NCBI GenBank assembly: GCA_014729505.1
Contig: WJJS01000021.1
Location: forward strand, 1 to 64,000
Length of the DNA stretch: 64,000 nucleotides
DNA from: Candidatus Woesearchaeota archaeon
GTDB lineage: Archaea; Nanobdellota; Nanobdellia; Woesearchaeales; ARS49
Direction: 5' to 3'
Below the pieces are notes generated by a model, which worked only from the letters and a program-made list of their open reading frames with translations, did no database searches and was not told the origin of the DNA. Made by a program: the position numbers and the translations under genes. Below, in pieces: positions 16,365-23,561 of the stretch (position 1 is the first letter of the stretch; the number at the start of each line of letters is the position of its first letter).

Positions 16365-17042
16365 TCAATATACGGTCTCGAATATTTCCTTGTATGCTTC
16401 TCGCAGTGATTTTCGCAGTGAGTGGAGCATGTTTGCAGATGCAGGATTTTCTTTTTCTTGCTTGTTCATCTTGATGGCAAGATCGAGCTGGGAAAGCATT
16501 GCATTAGGATACGAGCTTGGCGTAGGGAAGTATTTCTTGAACGTTGTCAAGATGACTTTGTCGGTGAGTGTTTTTTTCTTTGTGAGTTCTGCGATCATCT
16601 CGTCTATTTTTTTGTTTAGCGCAATTAGGTTTTCTATTCCCTTGAGTGCTTTTTTTCTTTCTTCTTTGCTTAACGCTTCTTCAGGTATGGTGGCAAAGCT
16701 TTCTTTGAGTGATTTGAGCATGGGGGCGTATGCTGAAGCGTGTGTCATGAATATTTGGTTGTTTGTGTTGACGAGTTGGTTTCGTGAAAGCAATACTGCC
16801 AGTGTTTCTCCAAGTGTTTTAACAAATGAGTCGATCATTTCGTCTGCTTGTTCTATTTCTTTGTCGATGTCTTCTATTCCCACTGGTGTACTTTTTTCCA
16901 CGCCTTGTGTGATCAAATCGTACAGTTTTTTCTTGAATTTTTCAATTAACGCTTTTTCTTCTTCTGCAGTATAATTCTTGTACAGTAATTTGCTAAACCA
17001 TTTTGCCACTGCGTGGCGGGTATCGAGTTCTTTTTCGTTCAT
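16365..17042 (-). CDS. Helical protein, third member of a tandem paralogue triplet
   Basis: Cytosolic, lysine/glutamate-rich helical protein of 225 residues without recognised domain. It shares an N-terminal pattern with its two upstream neighbours (KWFSKLLYKNYT here, AWFAQLFLKNFT in the 18363 product) and a C-terminal FPTPSSY and KEIFETVY pattern with the latter. Its start overlaps the upstream stop by four bases (ATGA), so the three are translationally coupled. The operon position is downstream of ftsZ-secE. Confidence 0.8.
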   Translation of the reverse strand: MNEKELDTRHAVAKWFSKLLYKNYTAEEEKALIEKFKKKLYDLITQGVEKSTPVGIEDIDKEIEQADEMIDSFVKTLGETLAVLLSRNQLVNTNNQIFMTHASAYAPMLKSLKESFATIPEEALSKEERKKALKGIENLIALNKKIDEMIAELTKKKTLTDKVILTTFKKYFPTPSSYPNAMLSQLDLAIKMNKQEKENPASANMLHSLRKSLREAYKEIFETVY

Positions 17043-17662
17043 GTGTCTAGTGCCTCCTTGAATAGTGTTGCATAGATGGTGCTCAGTTCTTTGGTGAGTG
17101 CGACGAGGAAGTCTTGTAATGCGGTTTTTGCATCTGGTTGTTCTTGCATGCTTTCTTGTGCAGTGACATAGACCGTGTTTGCCATGACTTTGCCGAATTG
17201 TTCGCCGCTCGTAAGATGTTTGTGAAACAATCGCTTTTTTTCTCCATCGTTTGCACTGCCTGCTTCTTGGGTAAATGTTTCCAGGCAGTCTTTTGTGGTT
17301 AGTAGTTGTTCTTTGAGTTGTTCATGGAGTGGATGTGTCTCTACCACTTGTGGTATTGAGAATTTTTTCTCCAGTGTTTCTCGTGTTGCCATGAGAAATC
17401 CCAATATGTTAAGAGTAATACTATTTGCTTCTAGCATATTGTAGAATCCGTTGACCAGGGCTGTTTTTACTTGTGCTATATCTAGTTGTCGTAGTGCTCC
17501 TTGTGGTCCGCTGCTAAATCCTCCTGGCGCGCTTGTCAGAAGAGTTCCTACCCGGTCACGAAATGCTTCAATAGTCTCCTGTTCTCGTTGTGGCGTGTAT
17601 ACTTGTCCTAATTGTTCAGAGAACCATTGAATGATTTCGCTGTTTTGTTGCGCGGTGCTCAT
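17039..17662 (-). CDS. Helical protein, second member of a tandem paralogue triplet
   Basis: Unknown function; 207 residues, helical, no signal peptide. The N-terminus QWFSEQLGQVYTPQREQ aligns with the WF-x-x-L pattern of both neighbours, and the C-terminus (TKELSTIYATLFKEALDT) is a divergent version of the shared end. It overlaps both neighbours by four bases. It is the most diverged copy, which suggests distinct roles in a shared complex and not simple dosage. Confidence 0.8.
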   Translation of the reverse strand: MSTAQQNSEIIQWFSEQLGQVYTPQREQETIEAFRDRVGTLLTSAPGGFSSGPQGALRQLDIAQVKTALVNGFYNMLEANSITLNILGFLMATRETLEKKFSIPQVVETHPLHEQLKEQLLTTKDCLETFTQEAGSANDGEKKRLFHKHLTSGEQFGKVMANTVYVTAQESMQEQPDAKTALQDFLVALTKELSTIYATLFKEALDT

Positions 17663-18363
17663 GTATAGATGGATTCAAAGATTTCTTTAATGGCATTGTC
17701 AAGAAAGTCCTGTAGTTCTTCAAAGAGTGCATGAACGATTTTTCTTCTCGTCTCTGTACTAATATCCAGAGGCAGTGATTGATCGATTGACGGTGCCAGA
17801 TCTGCTGCAAAAAACTCAATGCTGAGGAGTACTGGGGCGATGCCTTGTGAAAAACTGTCTCTTGTAGGGAATGTTGTTGTAAAGATGGATGTGATCTTTG
17901 CATCATCGAGGCGTTCCTCTTGTTCACAGGCGTTGAAAAATGATTCGAGCTTTCCTAAGAATGCGAACATATCTTTGAGCGCGCGCCTTGCTTGTTCTTG
18001 TTTCTCATTAGGGAATTCTTTGAGATATTCTTCTTCGCTTGCTGATTTGATTTTTTTGATTTCTTGCAAAATGTCGTTGTTTTCTATGAGGTCTTGAATG
18101 CTGTCTAAGAGCATGGTACGATTAAGTTTTTCTTCAAGTTCTTTGGTTATCTTTTCTGGCTGTTCAATAACTGTTTTGATTTCTTGCTGTTCTGCTTCTG
18201 TAAACGTTTCCATGACGTTTTTAGGAATGATCGCCAGTACTTTGTGTATAAAATCGAGAACGCTTTTGCTCACGTACGTATCAAATTCTTTTTCTGTAAA
18301 ATTTTTTAGGAAAAGCTGTGCGAACCACGCGCTGATTTGCTTTCGTGTTGCAGTAGTTGCCAT
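17659..18363 (-). CDS. Helical protein, first member of a tandem paralogue triplet
   Basis: Unknown function; 234 residues. The start is ATG 18363, placed six bases after GAGGTGA; a longer in-frame start lacks such a site. The N-terminus ISAWFAQLFLKNFTEKE and the C-terminus TTTFPTRDSF with KEIFESIYT match the third copy well. The protein is strongly helical with many charged residues. A TATA-like ACATTTAAG near 18400 suggests a separate promoter from secE, giving the triplet its own leadered mRNA. Confidence 0.8.
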   Translation of the reverse strand: MATTATRKQISAWFAQLFLKNFTEKEFDTYVSKSVLDFIHKVLAIIPKNVMETFTEAEQQEIKTVIEQPEKITKELEEKLNRTMLLDSIQDLIENNDILQEIKKIKSASEEEYLKEFPNEKQEQARRALKDMFAFLGKLESFFNACEQEERLDDAKITSIFTTTFPTRDSFSQGIAPVLLSIEFFAADLAPSIDQSLPLDISTETRRKIVHALFEELQDFLDNAIKEIFESIYT

Positions 18364-18409
18364 AGTATCACCTCTTGTTGTTGTCAAAAAACTGCTACTT
18401 CTTAAATGT

Positions 18410-18667
18410 TTAGAAGAGTAATTCTTTGATCATGTGGATAAGAAAACCGACAACGCCAATGACTGCCATGCCTATACCGGTGATTTTAACAATCGTGCTA
18501 AATTCAAATCGGCTTGGTTTTTTGGTGACTTTCATCACTCGTTTGCTTTCGATGTAGAATGCGCGCAGTCGTGCCCAGAGTTTTCGAAGTCCTGATGGTG
18601 CCCTGGGCAGTTTTCCTGCTATTTGTTGTGGTTCTTCTTGTAATTGTTGTGGTAGTTCTGTAGTCAT
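18410..18667 (-). CDS. secE: Preprotein translocase subunit SecE/Sec61 gamma
   Basis: Small subunit of the SecYEG channel, 85 residues. A Gln/Pro-rich N-terminus is followed by the amphipathic helix RAFYIESKRVMKVTKKPSR, the conserved hinge, and one membrane helix (ITGIGMAVIGVVGFLIHMI). Its ATG overlaps the ftsZ stop by four bases. The linkage ftsZ-secE is the standard archaeal arrangement. Confidence 0.93.
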   Translation of the reverse strand: MTTELPQQLQEEPQQIAGKLPRAPSGLRKLWARLRAFYIESKRVMKVTKKPSRFEFSTIVKITGIGMAVIGVVGFLIHMIKELLF

Positions 18668-19722
18668 TTTACAAATTCTATTCCTAATTCTCGTTCCATT
18701 TCTTCTCGTTGGTCGTCAGCTAAACGGTGTTCTGTGCCAAAGATCTGCGGGCTTTTTACCCCTGTTACGATGAGCATGACTCTTAGTGTTCGTCCAAGGT
18801 CTTCGTATATTTGTGCTCCCCAAATGACTCGTGCGTCATCACTGAGGTTTTCGCTTATTTTTTCAACAACGCGTTTTGCTTCTGAAAGCGTGAGATCCTT
18901 GCTTCCTGCAACATTGATGAGTGCTCCTGTAGCACCGGTAATATCAACATCAAGTAATGGATTGCCTATTGCTTTGTCTACTGCTTCTTCTGCCCTGTTT
19001 TCTGAGTCTGATTCTCCAACACCTATGAGAGCGACACCGCCGTTTTTCATGACTGCTCGTACATCTGCAAAATCGAGATTCATCAGTCCGTTGCGCGTGA
19101 TCATTTCTGCAATGCCTTTTACTGCGTTTGTCAGTATTTCATCAGCGACTTTGAATGCTGTTTGAAGTGGCAGGTCCGGCGCTAGTTCTATGAGTTTGTC
19201 GTTTGGAATGACGATGAGTGTGTCAACAATACTTTCCAGTCGTTCAAGTCCTACAAGAGCATTGTCGTAGCGTCGATTTCCTTCCATGGTAAAAGGGATG
19301 GTGACGATCGCTACTGTCAGTGCCCCCATTTTTTTTGCGACGTCTGCAATAACCGGGGCGCTTCCGGTTCCAGTTCCTCCACCTAGTCCGCAGGTGATAA
19401 ATACCATGTCTGCGCCTTGCAGTACTGCTTTGATTTGTGATTCTGATTCTCGAGCGCTTTCTTCGCCGACTTTTGGATCGGATCCTGCACCAAGACCTCT
19501 TGTCACTTCCTTGCCTATGAGGATCTTTTTGTCTGCATTGGTAAAGAGCAGATCTTGGGCATCCGTATTGATGCCGATTGTTTCTGCTCCTGCAATGCCT
19601 ACTTCTGTGATACGGTCAATAGTGTTATTACCTCCTCCGCCTGCTCCCACTACTTTGATAGTGGCTCGTTGCAGGGTAAGAAGTTCTTCCAGTTCCGTGT
19701 CGATCGTATGAGTGTTTTCCAT
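18664..19722 (-). CDS. ftsZ: Cell division protein FtsZ
   Basis: Tubulin-like GTPase forming the division ring, 352 residues. It shows VVGAGGGGNNTIDRI near residue 24, INTDAQDL near 51, the tubulin signature GGGTGTGSAP at 114-123, and the catalytic T7 loop NLDFADVRAVM. The tail after the globular domain is short and ends GIEFVK. It starts 13 bases after the FKBP gene, with which it is probably co-transcribed, and overlaps secE. It resembles archaeal FtsZ1/FtsZ2 proteins; which of the two was not resolved. Confidence 0.97.
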   Translation of the reverse strand: MENTHTIDTELEELLTLQRATIKVVGAGGGGNNTIDRITEVGIAGAETIGINTDAQDLLFTNADKKILIGKEVTRGLGAGSDPKVGEESARESESQIKAVLQGADMVFITCGLGGGTGTGSAPVIADVAKKMGALTVAIVTIPFTMEGNRRYDNALVGLERLESIVDTLIVIPNDKLIELAPDLPLQTAFKVADEILTNAVKGIAEMITRNGLMNLDFADVRAVMKNGGVALIGVGESDSENRAEEAVDKAIGNPLLDVDITGATGALINVAGSKDLTLSEAKRVVEKISENLSDDARVIWGAQIYEDLGRTLRVMLIVTGVKSPQIFGTEHRLADDQREEMERELGIEFVK

Positions 19723-19734
19723 GAGAAAAGACCC

Positions 19735-20406
19735 CTATTCTTTTGGGGTTTCAGTCTTATTTAAGCCTTTATTTTCTTCAATCTGTATGTCCGTGCCTGC
19801 GAGTTCTTTGACTTTTTCTTTGAGCACTTTATGCAATTGTTCTGGAATTGCTTGTGGGAATGTGACGTGGAATTTGTCGTCCTTTTTCTCGACTGTCACG
19901 TCAAGTCCAAAAAATCCCTGTAGTACGGCTTCTGTTTTTTCTTTGTCATCGGTCAGTAATCGTGTAACATTAACTTTGTATGTGACGTCCTTTCCTGCAA
20001 GCGGATGATTAAAATCAACGATAGTGCGTCCGCCGCTCACCATTTTGATGGTGCCGACTGCACCGTCTATATTGACTTGTAGTCCTGGTACTGGTTTGAT
20101 TTTTTGTGCTGTGAACTTGCTTGTTGGTATCATGACAACGAGTTTTGCGTTTTTTTTGCCGAATGCTTTTTCTGTGGGCAGTTTTATAGTGTACTCTCCA
20201 AGTTCTTTACCGATCAGTTCTGCTTCAAGGCCTTTGAGCATTTGTCCTTGACCTATGCATATGGTCACTGGACCGTATTGTGCATTCTTACTGTGTAAAT
20301 GGTGTTCTTCTGCAATGTTTTTGTCTGTAGTGTCAAAGACCTGTCCTGTTTCTGTCAGTGTTCCAGTATAGGTGAGTTCTACGAAATCTTTTTCTTGTAT
20401 CGCCAT
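19735..20406 (-). CDS. FKBP-type peptidyl-prolyl isomerase (SlyD-like)
   Basis: Prolyl isomerase/chaperone of 223 residues. The FKBP core begins DFVELTYTGTLTETGQVFDTT, is interrupted by the SlyD-type insert-in-flap domain between about residues 85 and 130 and resumes at DFNHPLAGKDVTYKV. About 70 further C-terminal residues form an extra domain, as in long archaeal FKBPs. GCTTAAAAAAC provides a TATA box about 30 bases upstream. Position before ftsZ and secE suits a folding role for newly made proteins. Confidence 0.92.
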   Translation of the reverse strand: MAIQEKDFVELTYTGTLTETGQVFDTTDKNIAEEHHLHSKNAQYGPVTICIGQGQMLKGLEAELIGKELGEYTIKLPTEKAFGKKNAKLVVMIPTSKFTAQKIKPVPGLQVNIDGAVGTIKMVSGGRTIVDFNHPLAGKDVTYKVNVTRLLTDDKEKTEAVLQGFFGLDVTVEKKDDKFHVTFPQAIPEQLHKVLKEKVKELAGTDIQIEENKGLNKTETPKE

Positions 20407-20482
20407 AAGCGTATCGAAATCCCTTGTTTTTTAAGCTTTGCGGGGTGGTAGCTTGGACTTGCTGTTGTTGCCGTGACAATAT

Positions 20483-20491
20483 TTATATATC
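20483..20491 (+). promoter_or_regulatory. TATA box for the 20517 membrane protein gene
   Basis: TTTATATAT is centred 30 bases before the ATG at 20517, consistent with a leaderless or nearly leaderless transcript. Confidence 0.6.
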
Positions 20492-20516
20492 TTAGAGGGC
20501 TTTTGTTAACTAAAAG

Positions 20517-21125
20517 ATGGTGAGATCCTATTTATCGCGGTACGTTGATGCGTATGTTGGTCAGCGCCCCAGTCTTGTTCAGCATTTCTTGAGTACTGTG
20601 CTGTTGGCTTTTTTTGTTGTAGTAGTGTTGCTCGTTGGTTTTTCCTTGCATTTGGGTCTTTCCTTATTGTTGCATAGTGTTGTGCAGGTCTGGTCGTCTT
20701 CGTGGATTGTCTGGCTCGTCAGTAGTGCATTGACGCTTTCGTTTTTTGTGTATATTTTGTTTCACGGTATTTATGAAGTAACCATGCTCATCATGTTCTC
20801 GTGGGTAAAAAAGCATTCATGGAGAACAAAATTTGCGTTAACAGGCGTATTTCTTCTCGATTTTCTTTTGTCGGATTTTCTTATTGTTGTCGGCGGATTG
20901 TTATATGCTGAGAGTTTGCTTGGAATTGGTTTTGGACAGTCATATCTAGCTTTATCAACTGTTCCTCTTGCTTTTTTGTATTGTTTTGTTGGATTGTTTT
21001 TCCAAGCAGTGTTCTTGTCTGCGTACGGTTCTACCAAGCATTTCTCGAAAGTTATAGACCTTGGCAAAAAATTCATTTTGGCAACTGAAGGATTAAGCGA
21101 GGTGAAAGTATCGCTTCGCGACTAG
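20517..21125 (+). CDS. Multi-pass membrane protein, function unknown
   Basis: Protein of 202 residues with about five hydrophobic segments (roughly 25-55, 62-90, 105-130, 135-165). It has a short basic N-terminus and a soluble C-terminal tail of about 35 residues (FSKVIDLGKKFILATEGLSE). No transporter or enzyme motif is recognised. Its 3' end overlaps the open frame that extends upstream of the following membrane gene, and the two are probably one transcription unit. Confidence 0.8.
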   Translation: MVRSYLSRYVDAYVGQRPSLVQHFLSTVLLAFFVVVVLLVGFSLHLGLSLLLHSVVQVWSSSWIVWLVSSALTLSFFVYILFHGIYEVTMLIMFSWVKKHSWRTKFALTGVFLLDFLLSDFLIVVGGLLYAESLLGIGFGQSYLALSTVPLAFLYCFVGLFFQAVFLSAYGSTKHFSKVIDLGKKFILATEGLSEVKVSLRD

Positions 21126-21136
21126 AACATCCCACT

Positions 21137-21523
21137 GTGTATGCTGCGCAGTACGCGCTGCAAACGTTATATGAGATTTCTTTGGCGTATGTTGTTCCTG
21201 TAGCGTGTGTTTTGCTGTTTTCTCTCTTGTTTCCAGCGCCGACTGCAAGTGTGTTTTGGAATATTCTTTGGGCTTACGCGCTGGTGGTGTTTGTGTTTAA
21301 GGCGTTTTATCTTATAACGATGATTATGCACGAGCATTTTCATCGTCGTCATAATGTGATAAGTCTTGAGATCTTACTGGTCGCGTATGGAAGTCTGCTT
21401 CTTGTCAGTCATCGTCTTTCGCAGGTGCCGCTCTCGTGGTGGTGGCTTGTTGTTCCGGCAATAGCACTGGCATTGTATAGAGTGTTTCGCAATATGCGTC
21501 GGTATCGAGAACTTACTGAATAA
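21137..21523 (+). CDS. Small membrane protein, possibly with upstream non-canonical start
   Basis: Protein of about 128 residues from GTG 21137, with four hydrophobic segments and a His-rich cytosolic loop MHEHFHRRHN near residue 64 that could bind metal. The frame stays open back to 21089, and the extra residues (SIASRLEHPT) look coding. A GAGGTGA at 21099-21105 lies just before an in-frame ATC at 21110 rather than near the GTG, so the true start is uncertain. It ends convergently, overlapping the L10e gene by 11 bases. Function unknown. Confidence 0.72.
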   Translation: MYAAQYALQTLYEISLAYVVPVACVLLFSLLFPAPTASVFWNILWAYALVVFVFKAFYLITMIMHEHFHRRHNVISLEILLVAYGSLLLVSHRLSQVPLSWWWLVVPAIALALYRVFRNMRRYRELTE

Positions 21524-22028
21524 TGATTTGTGAGCGGCACGGTAATTTGTGGGTTGCTCGTTTCAGCGCTTTTTTGCCGAGTTCAAGGTGTTGTTTGAAC
21601 ACGCGAAGAGAAAGAAGTATTTTGCCCTTTTTAACCTGGCATGCTCGTCCTATTGGTTTTCCAAAAGAGTGTTTCATTCCTGTGCTCATACGATCTGCGC
21701 CTGCTCCAGAAGCAAGTGGGTTTTCACGAAGAACATGATGGGCAAACATGCGGATTTGCAGGTCAAATTGTTTTTTTCCAGCTTGTCGTTCAAGAATATG
21801 ATTCATGGTTTTTCGTGCAGCCTCGATGGCGTTATCACGTACTTGCACACCGTCTTTTGCGACGAGATACAAGGTGTGATCATATGCTTTGTTCGGATCG
21901 CCCATGTTGTGTCGCACAACACGATCTACAGGTCGTGCACGAACGTAACTCAATCTCCGAAACTTACTAAATCGCGTATACGGCCGTTCCAACCTTCGAT
22001 ACGCAGTAAACTTACGTAATCTTGCCAT
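21513..22028 (-). CDS. rpl10e: Large-subunit ribosomal protein L10e (uL16)
   Basis: Archaeal/eukaryotic-type L16-like ribosomal protein at the central protuberance near the A and P sites, 171 residues. The sequence MARLRKFTAYRR, the HNMGDPNKAYDHTLYLV block, RMFAHHVLRENP and the loop GAGADRMSTGM, followed by GKPIGRACQVKKG, are characteristic. A TATA-like CCTTTAAAAAG lies about 25 bases before the ATG. It is alone on the minus strand between plus-strand genes. Confidence 0.93.
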   Translation of the reverse strand: MARLRKFTAYRRLERPYTRFSKFRRLSYVRARPVDRVVRHNMGDPNKAYDHTLYLVAKDGVQVRDNAIEAARKTMNHILERQAGKKQFDLQIRMFAHHVLRENPLASGAGADRMSTGMKHSFGKPIGRACQVKKGKILLSLRVFKQHLELGKKALKRATHKLPCRSQIIIQ

Positions 22029-22057
22029 ATTCTCAAGAGACTAGCATCTCTTTTTAA

Positions 22058-22264
22058 AGGTTTTGGGTACTCGCAGCAAAACCGCAAAGGAGGCTGCAGT
22101 GTGGTCCTGAAGTTGATAAACATCTTCGACCTCATTATGAACAACTTCGTGAGGTTCGACCTGACGCATCAGATAGCTTAGAAGTATGTATGCGAGAACT
22201 AGAAAAACCAGGTCCAGAATATACTGGCAGACCTGACGATTGTATAAGGGTTAGTCTCCGGTAG
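22058..22264 (+). pseudogene. Start-less open frame with coding character, possible gene remnant
   Basis: A 68-codon frame is open from the TAA at 22055 to TAG at 22262-22264. Its translation (for example HLRPHYEQLREVRPDASD and MRELEKPGPEYTGRPDD) looks like a real charged soluble protein, yet no ATG, GTG or TTG occurs until codon 48. The DNA can also fold: CTTCGACCTCA pairs with TGAGGTTCGA with one bulge, and GCAGC pairs with GCTGC. It may be an N-terminally truncated gene, a gene with a rare start, or a structured RNA. The rest of 22029-22338 holds only promoter-like AT-rich DNA for the flanking genes. Confidence 0.35.
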
Positions 22265-22338
22265 GCAGTTTTTTTAAATTTCTCATTAGAGGCTTTGTTC
22301 TCCTAAAGTTTTTTTAACGGGTGTTTCTTGACACTGCT

Positions 22339-23451
22339 ATGCCGGATCTTGCACAGTTGATTATTGAAGCGATTAACAAGAGGGATTTTGATAAAGCCAA
22401 TGAGTATGCGCGACAGTTGGTTAGAGAAAAACCTGATGAGTTGTGGCCCAACTACATTGTTGGTATGACGTATATGAATGGTGGTAAACCCAAGGAGGCT
22501 TTGCCGTTTATCAAAAAATCTCTTGAGATTGATCCTCAGTATTTTTGGTCGCATTACTTTTTGTTTTTGATTTTCGTGGCTCTTAACGATCCTCGTGCAA
22601 TTAAGCAGGGCGAGACGTTTGCTGCGATGATCACCCCAGACAATGCTAAGAAGAGTCCTGGTGAGTTGAGGCATTTTTTTATCACTCTTGCTCATGAGTA
22701 CGAAAAGAAGGGGGACCGTGAACAATCTCGAAATGTGTTGTTGAAGAGTTTTTCATTTCTGCCCCGTGACCCTTGGCTTCGTAGCAGGTACGCTGGAACT
22801 TTTTTTATTCGTGATGATCTGGTGGCGATGAAGAAATGGATGAAGTTGACCAACGAGGAGTTCAAGTATGTACCAAAGAGTCAGCGAACGGCTAAGAACA
22901 CGTATGCTTTACCTTTGCGAGGACCGTCTATTAAGGTGCATCAGGGTAATAATGATGTGATTTCCCATCGCGGAGTCTTTGGCGGGTTTGCGTGGGATTT
23001 TGTTTTTGTTGACGCTCTTGGGAGGTACGAGCATCGTATGGATACAAAGGAGGGGCATTTTGTGTTTGGAGCGCCGATTTATGCTGCTGCTGATGGGAAG
23101 GTCATTGCCGTGTCTCAATCAGATCCTGATACTGAACCGGGAAAAAACGATCCTCGCTACGTAGGAAATTATATTCTTATTAGACATGATCACGATGAGG
23201 AGAGTTTTTACGCTCATGTCAAGCAGTATTCGTCGAAGGTACGAGTTGGTGATATGGTCTCTGCCGGTCAGATGATTGCAAAAGTGGGGTGCAGTGGCAA
23301 ATATGTTGATTTTCCTCATCTACATTTTATGATTCGAAAGGGGTTTAGTATGGAAGCCAAGCTCACTGGCTTTAAGCTCCTGCAAAACGGCAAATGGGTT
23401 GAAGTACCTGAGTACATTCCGCAAAAAGGTGATGTGCTGCGTACGTTGTGA
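22339..23451 (+). CDS. TPR-repeat protein with M23 (LytM-type) metallopeptidase domain
   Basis: Protein of 370 residues. The first half has tetratricopeptide-like helices (DKANEYARQLVREKPDEL, PKEALPFIKKSLEIDPQ). The second half is an M23 zinc peptidase fold: ISHRG and AWDF carry the first His/Asp ligands, GAPIYAAADGKV follows, and PHLHF gives the final HxH. M23 enzymes usually cleave glycine-rich or peptidoglycan cross-links. No signal peptide is visible, so it seems cytosolic or exported by another route. ATG 22339 was chosen because an in-frame GTG six codons upstream lacks promoter support. Its substrate in a cell without murein is unclear. Confidence 0.85.
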   Translation: MPDLAQLIIEAINKRDFDKANEYARQLVREKPDELWPNYIVGMTYMNGGKPKEALPFIKKSLEIDPQYFWSHYFLFLIFVALNDPRAIKQGETFAAMITPDNAKKSPGELRHFFITLAHEYEKKGDREQSRNVLLKSFSFLPRDPWLRSRYAGTFFIRDDLVAMKKWMKLTNEEFKYVPKSQRTAKNTYALPLRGPSIKVHQGNNDVISHRGVFGGFAWDFVFVDALGRYEHRMDTKEGHFVFGAPIYAAADGKVIAVSQSDPDTEPGKNDPRYVGNYILIRHDHDEESFYAHVKQYSSKVRVGDMVSAGQMIAKVGCSGKYVDFPHLHFMIRKGFSMEAKLTGFKLLQNGKWVEVPEYIPQKGDVLRTL

Positions 23452-23561
23452 CTCGATCTGATGAAATTTCATGCTAATATGGATATCAGTTTTTTCTTCT
23501 GCAATAATCAAAGACCTTATATACCACTGCTGAGCCCTAGGTAGTGCAGGCTAAAAAAAAG

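Noticed and set aside
22130..22175. T-loop-like GGTTCGACC suggesting a tRNA
   Set aside because: The flanking bases do not form a T-stem (GTGAG against CTGAC), the C61-equivalent is missing, and no acceptor, D or anticodon arms can be drawn around it.
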